A stretch of 11,828 bases of DNA, taken from contig JALVZI010000173.1 in the NCBI GenBank assembly GCA_027022125.1, forward strand, positions 1 to 11,828, read 5' to 3'. The DNA is from Anaerolineae bacterium. Its GTDB lineage: Bacteria; Chloroflexota; Anaerolineae; 4572-78. The position numbers and the translations under genes were made by a program. Under the pieces are notes generated by a model, which made no database searches, was not told where the DNA came from, and saw only the letters and a list, made by a program, of their open reading frames with translations. This document shows, piece after piece, positions 8,948-11,828 of this stretch (positions are counted from its first letter, which is position 1; each line of letters opens with the position of its first letter).

Positions 8948-9078
8948 CAGGGGAGAGGAAAAACGCCCTTCGATACGCGGTTCGCTCTGCGAACCGCTAC
9001 TCAGGATGCGTTTTTCCCTGCCGATTTCATCCTGAGTAGCCCGCAGGGCGTATCGAAGGGTGAAATCGGCAACCCCTG
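8948..9078. repeat. Nested palindromic repeat: two inverted copies of a short element, each at the apex of its own inverted repeat
   Basis: The outer arms are CAGGGG (8948-8953) and CCCCTG (9073-9078). Inside are two neighbouring palindromes. The first has perfect 10-bp arms GGAAAAACGC (8957-8966) and GCGTTTTTCC (9008-9017). The second has perfect 11-bp arms TGCCGATTTCA (9019-9029) and TGAAATCGGCA (9061-9071). Between each pair sits a copy of one element in opposite orientation: CCCTTCGATACGC (8966-8978) is complementary to 9048-9060, and GCTACTCAGGATG (8996-9008) is complementary to 9028-9040. The element centres differ: one is a perfect 9-bp hairpin (8977-8985 with 8989-8997), the other GCCC/GGGC (9039-9042 with 9046-9049). 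The region can fold either as two adjacent arms or as one long hairpin. It resembles short interspersed palindromes dispersed in many genomes. It might also act as a terminator after the kinase, though neither hairpin has a proper U-run after it. Confidence 0.85.
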
Positions 9079-9103
9079 TACTGTTGCAACCAAAAATCGT
9101 GAG

Positions 9104-9173
9104 GGACAGTTTATGGGCTGTCCTTGCGGTTGTCGCACCCCGCAACAAATTTCAGGCGAAAATTGCGCTCGCC
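9104..9173 (+). promoter_or_regulatory. Three small hairpins in the leader of the threonine-synthase/receiver gene
   Basis: Three stem-loops follow one another: GGACAG/CTGTCC (9104-9109 with 9118-9123), TTGCGG/CCGCAA (9124-9129 with 9140-9145) and GGCGA/TCGCC (9155-9159 with 9169-9173). The last ends 7 nt before the AGGA that serves the gene at 9191. The first places an ATG (9113) in its loop and covers part of the GAGGGA preceding it. A structured 5' leader is plausible. No known riboswitch class was recognised, and no convincing promoter was found in the gap. Confidence 0.35.
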
Positions 9174-9178
9174 GATAA
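9113..9178 (+). CDS. Possible 21-residue Cys-rich leader peptide
   Basis: An ATG at 9113 opens a 21-codon reading frame ending in TAA at 9176-9178, 12 nt before the next gene and in the same frame. It is preceded by GAGGGA (9101-9106) with a 6-nt spacer, a good ribosome binding site. The peptide begins MGCPCGCRTP, so three of its first seven residues are Cys; a fourth Cys is at residue 18. Small Cys-rich upstream frames are known in actinobacteria as attenuators responding to cysteine. This one could act similarly on the PLP-enzyme gene, or it could be chance. It contains only one Thr codon, so it is not a threonine-type attenuator. No homologue is recognised. Confidence 0.3.
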   Translation: MGCPCGCRTPQQISGENCARR

Positions 9179-9190
9179 ACAGGAATTTTT

Positions 9191-10855
9191 ATGACCCAAC
9201 CCGTTTCCGTAAAATGTGATTCATGCCAAAAAAGTTTCCCCTTTCAACCAGGGGTAGGGCAGTGCCCCCACTGCGGCGGCGAATGGCTCGACCCGATATA
9301 TGACCTTTCTGCCACCAGAAAAATTTGGCAAACCGACCTGCGCCACCGTCAGCAAACAATGTGGCGCTATTGGGAACTGCTTCCGCTGTTGGAAAAAGAG
9401 GACATTATTTCAATGGGGGAGGGGTACACCCCACTGCTCCATCTGCCGCATCTCGGTTTGATGGTGGGGCATTCGCACATCTATTTAAAAGATGAGCGGC
9501 AGAATCCCACCGGTTCTTTTAAAGACCGGCAAGCATCGCTGGCGGTATCCACGTTTAAAGAAACCGGTGTCAAAGAGTTTGTGGTTGCCAGCACCGGCAA
9601 TGTCGGTATTTCATATTCGGCATACTCGGCGCGGGCGGGCATAAAAGTGTGGGCATTTTTGAACAGTGCCGTGCCGCAGGATAAAATGCGAGAAATTGCG
9701 CTGTATGGCACGGAGGTCATCAAAGTTACCGCATCATACGACCGCACCAAAAAAGTGGCGGCGCGTTTTGCGGCACGGCAGGGCATTTTTTACGATAAAG
9801 GCGTAAAAAATATCGCCGCCAAAGAAGCGATGAAAACCGTGGCATTCGAAATTGCCGAGCAGTTGGGCGCGATTTTTTCTCCCGATACCGGAAAATTTAT
9901 CGCGCCGGACTGGTATGTGCAAGCCGTCAGCGGCGGGTTGGGACCCGTTGGTGTGTGGAAAGGTTTTTTGGAATTGAAAGAAATGGGGCTGATTGACCGT
10001 CTGCCGAAAATGGCGCACATTCAGGCTGCCGGTTGCGCACCGATGGTGCAGGCATTTGACGCCGGGTTGGAACGCGCCAAACCGGTCGACATCCCCCACA
10101 CGCTGATTGCCACCGTCGCCACCGGCAACCCCGGCGATGTTTACCCCCATTTGCGGCAAATTGCGCTGACGCACGGCGGGCATTTTGAAGCCATCCCCGA
10201 TGACGAATCATTCCATGCCATGCACGTGCTGGCGCAATTGGAAGGTATTTCGATGGAACCGGCGCCCGCGATGGCGTTTGCCGGATTGTTCAAAATGATT
10301 AGCCGCCAAATCATCAAACCCACCGAAACGGTGGTGGTCAACTGTTCCGGGCACACGTTCCCGGTGGAAAAACACCTGCTGGACGACCGCCGTGTGCATG
10401 CCCTGCATCAGGATGTTGTGACCCCCGATACCGGCGAAGGGGTGCTGGCGGCGCTGGACAATCTCGATGCGCGCATTCGGCGCATCGTTATTGTGGAAGA
10501 TGACCCCAACGCGGCGCGACTGTTGCGGCGCATTTTGCAGGCGCGCGGCAAATACCAAATTTCTCATGCCGCCGATGGAGAATCGGGATTGAATTTGATT
10601 CGCCGGGAACAACCGGATTTGGTGCTGCTGGATTTGATGCTGCCCAAAATGGACGGTTTTTCGGTGCTCGACCATCTGAAAGACGATGGCAGGCTGAAAC
10701 ACATTCCGGTGGTGGTCATCACCGCCAAATCGCTGACACAATACGACCGCGACCGGCTGACGGGGCGGGTGCAAACGCTGTTGCGCAAAGGCAATTTTAC
10801 CGATGACGATTTGCTGGATGACATTCTTTCAAGTTTGGAGGGCGCAGGCAATTGA
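9191..10855 (+). CDS. thrC: Threonine synthase-like PLP enzyme fused to a C-terminal response-regulator receiver domain
   Basis: Of 554 residues, about 1-400 form a fold-type II PLP enzyme of the threonine synthase family, which converts O-phosphohomoserine to threonine and phosphate. Visible are an N-terminal zinc ribbon (CDSC 9-12, CPHC 25-28), GEGYTPL (76-82), PLP lysine K111 in NPTGSFKDR, the STGNVG loop (134-139), the GGLGP phosphate loop (248-252) and a late CSGHTFP segment probably near the pyridine nitrogen. Residues about 431-550 are a receiver domain with E436/D437/D438, phosphoacceptor D481 (LLDLMLPK), T511 and K533 (followed by Gly, not Pro). All phosphorylation residues are present. 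Family enzymes of about 350-430 residues normally end without such a domain. The two parts share one uninterrupted frame with no break at the linker (about 400-430). AGGA (9181-9184) lies 6 nt before the ATG. Cysteate synthase or another family member is possible for the enzyme half. No homoserine kinase or dehydrogenase gene is nearby. Confidence 0.9.
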   Translation: MTQPVSVKCDSCQKSFPFQPGVGQCPHCGGEWLDPIYDLSATRKIWQTDLRHRQQTMWRYWELLPLLEKEDIISMGEGYTPLLHLPHLGLMVGHSHIYLKDERQNPTGSFKDRQASLAVSTFKETGVKEFVVASTGNVGISYSAYSARAGIKVWAFLNSAVPQDKMREIALYGTEVIKVTASYDRTKKVAARFAARQGIFYDKGVKNIAAKEAMKTVAFEIAEQLGAIFSPDTGKFIAPDWYVQAVSGGLGPVGVWKGFLELKEMGLIDRLPKMAHIQAAGCAPMVQAFDAGLERAKPVDIPHTLIATVATGNPGDVYPHLRQIALTHGGHFEAIPDDESFHAMHVLAQLEGISMEPAPAMAFAGLFKMISRQIIKPTETVVVNCSGHTFPVEKHLLDDRRVHALHQDVVTPDTGEGVLAALDNLDARIRRIVIVEDDPNAARLLRRILQARGKYQISHAADGESGLNLIRREQPDLVLLDLMLPKMDGFSVLDHLKDDGRLKHIPVVVITAKSLTQYDRDRLTGRVQTLLRKGNFTDDDLLDDILSSLEGAGN

Positions 10856-11490
10856 AAACTCCGTACCCCATCATTCTCGCATCGCAATCGCCCCGGCGAC
10901 AGCAATTTCTGCGCGAACTCGGCGTGCCGTTCACCGCACATTCGGCGGATATTGACGAGCGGGCACACCCCGGCGAAACCCCGACCGATATGGTGCAGCG
11001 ACTGGCTTCTGAAAAAGCGGCGGCAGTGGCGCAATATCACCCCAATGCGCTCATCATCGCTGCCGATACTATCGTGGTGCTCGATGGGATGGTGCTCGGC
11101 AAACCCGCCGATGCCGCCCACGCTCGCCGAATGCTGGTCAGTTTGCGCGGGCGGGCGCATCAGGTGCACAGCGCCGTGTCGCTGTTGCAGCCCAAATCCA
11201 ACCGCCGATTTTCGGCATTGAACAGTGTCACCGTCCGCATGCGAAATTACACCGACGATGAGATTGACACATACATCGCCAGTGGCGACCCGCTGGACAA
11301 AGCGGGGGCATATGCCATCCAAAACCGGGATTTTTCGCCCGTTGCCTGCTGGGAAGGCTGTTATGCCGGTGTAATGGGTTTTCCGCTGGCGGATGTGGCG
11401 CTGGGGCTGGCACAGTTTGGCATCAATTTACCCGATGTGGCAACCGTTTGTTCGGCGGTCAGCGGGGTGGGGTGCTGTGCCGCATGGTGA
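10852..11490 (+). CDS. maf: Maf family nucleotide pyrophosphatase (YhdE-like)
   Basis: Maf proteins hydrolyse non-canonical or selected nucleoside triphosphates (dTTP/UTP in the YhdE type) to monophosphates and are linked to nucleotide pool cleaning and cell division control. The 212-residue product has the N-terminal signature ASQSPRR (10-16), the catalytic AADT segment followed by LGKP, and DKAGAYAIQ, which points to the YhdE rather than the YceF type. Its length is close to the usual 190-210. The start is the TTG at 10852, overlapping the previous stop (TTGA), with a strong GGAGGG (10837-10842) 9 nt upstream. The first internal ATG lies well downstream of the ASxSPRR motif and is excluded. 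The 4-nt overlap implies translational coupling to the PLP enzyme/receiver fusion. The extreme C-terminus (about 195-212, Cys/Gly-rich) is not recognisable as part of the fold. Confidence 0.9.
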   Translation: MKTPYPIILASQSPRRQQFLRELGVPFTAHSADIDERAHPGETPTDMVQRLASEKAAAVAQYHPNALIIAADTIVVLDGMVLGKPADAAHARRMLVSLRGRAHQVHSAVSLLQPKSNRRFSALNSVTVRMRNYTDDEIDTYIASGDPLDKAGAYAIQNRDFSPVACWEGCYAGVMGFPLADVALGLAQFGINLPDVATVCSAVSGVGCCAAW

Positions 11491-11506
11491 GCGGGAAATT
11501 TGCATC

Positions 11507-11535
11507 TTGACAACCACTCCGGCACACAGTATAAT
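11507..11535 (+). promoter_or_regulatory. Consensus sigma-70 promoter for the T-box leader
   Basis: TTGACA (11507-11512) and TATAAT (11530-11535) are both perfect consensus hexamers with the ideal 17-nt spacer. Transcription would start near 11541-11543, just before the T-box stem I. The -35 box is only 16 nt after the Maf stop codon and no terminator separates them, so read-through from the upstream genes is also possible. Confidence 0.9.
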
Positions 11536-11540
11536 TTGCA

Positions 11541-11770
11541 CACAGGCTGAGATGGAGAACCGCAGCATGCGGTGGGGTACAGAGAGACGCCGGTGGCTGA
11601 AAGGCGTTCCCCGCGATGTTGTTTTCCGCTCCGGAGCCAGTTGGCGATGAGTCAACCGGGTTGCGCCCGATACCGCGCGCTGAAAGTCTTGCCGGCATAT
11701 CGGCGGGAGAAGAAAGGTGGCACCGCGAACATCCTTCGCCCTTTCATGGGCAGAAGGATTTTTGTTTTTT
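11541..11770 (+). promoter_or_regulatory. T-box riboswitch (tRNA-sensing leader)
   Basis: The T-box sequence is AAAGGTGGCACCGCGAA (11713-11729), with the UGGCACC bulge at 11718-11724. The antiterminator is canonical: GAAAGG (11712-11717) pairs with CCTTTC (11740-11745), then the 7-nt bulge, then GCG (11725-11727) with CGC (11737-11739). It excludes the terminator at 11731-11770. Stem I has base helices GGCT/AGCC (11545-11548 with 11635-11638) and GGAG/CTCC (11554-11557 with 11629-11632), an upper helix GTGGGG/CCCCGC (11572-11577 with 11609-11614), the AGAGAG element (11581-11586), and the distal hairpin ACGCC/GGCGT (11587-11591 with 11603-11607) whose loop carries GGTGGCTGAAA. Further hairpins lie at 11657-11669 and 11688-11707. 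Uncharged tRNA bound at stem I and at the bulge would stop termination. The specifier codon is not clear: UCC (11625-11627) fits the distance from CTCC, GUU (11618-11620) is an alternative. Confidence 0.93.
11731..11770 (+). terminator. Intrinsic terminator of the T-box leader
   Basis: ATCCTTCGCCC (11731-11741) pairs with GGGC-A-GAAGGAT (11748-11759), with one bulged A and a TTTCAT loop, followed by a T-rich run with a single G (11759-11770). Its 5' arm overlaps the 3' half of the antiterminator, so the two folds are mutually exclusive, as expected of a transcriptional T-box. Confidence 0.92.
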
Positions 11771-11780
11771 GGAGGAGAAA

Positions 11781-11828
11781 ATGACATTACATTTGGAAGG
11801 TATTTTCCCGGCGGTCATCACCCCGTTT
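11781..11828 (+). CDS. DapA/N-acetylneuraminate lyase family gene, 5' end only
   Basis: Sixteen codons are visible before the window ends. They start at the ATG at 11781, with GGAGGAG (11771-11777) just upstream and directly after the terminator U-run. The peptide MTLHLEGIFPAVITPF matches the first beta-strand of the class I aldolase family that includes 4-hydroxy-tetrahydrodipicolinate synthase (lysine/diaminopimelate pathway), N-acetylneuraminate lyase and keto-deoxy sugar aldolases. T-box control favours an amino-acid role, hence DapA itself, but 16 residues cannot separate subfamilies. The gene is cut by the window edge, not broken. Confidence 0.75.
   Translation, partial: MTLHLEGIFPAVITPF

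Noticed and set aside
8957..9017. Strong rho-independent terminator after the kinase.
   Set aside because: The stem is long, but the T-run is part of the paired arm and no free U-tract follows. It is better described as part of the nested repeat, though it may still impede transcription.
9084..9115. Promoter TTGCAA ... TTTATG for the threonine-synthase fusion gene.
   Set aside because: The spacing is 20 nt and both hexamers are weak. No other convincing promoter was found in 8929-9190.
3421..11490. Change in base composition from AT-richer early genes to GC-richer later ones as evidence of horizontal transfer.
   Set aside because: The shift looks gradual within the kinase gene and I could not measure it reliably by eye.

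Overview
The window reads as one strand of accessory signalling and amino-acid-metabolism genes, probably from a member of the Chloroflexota (Anaerolineae/Caldilineae-like). That assignment is an inference. It rests on multi-GAF sensor proteins with the 'NPYLPETRSEMALPL'-type GAF core, DivK-like receiver proteins, a Maf protein with a 'GCYAGVMGFPL' ending, and a T-box riboswitch, an RNA class known from Firmicutes, Actinobacteria and Chloroflexi. All genes are on the + strand.

Region 1 (1-8928) is a two-component signalling cluster. After a repeat-bearing upstream region (about 1-181) come two single-domain response regulators (182-544 and 553-1014). They are followed by a soluble protein made only of GAF domains (1095-3416) and an 1835-residue membrane hybrid histidine kinase (3421-8928). 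The kinase has the order TM-Cache-like-TM-HAMP-GAF-PAS-GAF-GAF-partial GAF-GAF-HisKA-HATPase-REC-REC. Gaps are 8, 80 and 4 bp, so this looks like one operon. No DNA-binding, GGDEF, HD-GYP or methyl-accepting output domain is encoded here.

Region 2 (8929-9190) is a 262-bp gap. It holds a nested palindromic repeat (8948-9078) with two inverted copies of a short element, each at the apex of its own perfect inverted repeat. A run of small hairpins follows, with a possible 21-codon Cys-rich leader peptide (9113-9178).

Region 3 (9191-11490) encodes a threonine-synthase-like PLP enzyme whose C-terminus is fused to an apparently complete receiver domain. A Maf nucleotide pyrophosphatase overlaps its stop codon by 4 nt. 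The receiver domain on the enzyme closely resembles the last receiver domain of the upstream kinase. The most interesting reading of the window is therefore a sensor kinase/phosphorelay cluster beside a biosynthetic enzyme that may itself be a phosphorylation target.

Region 4 (11491-11828) has a consensus sigma-70 promoter, a T-box leader with a canonical antiterminator and terminator, and the first 16 codons of a DapA-family gene that runs off the window. No tRNA, rRNA, CRISPR array or transposase was seen.
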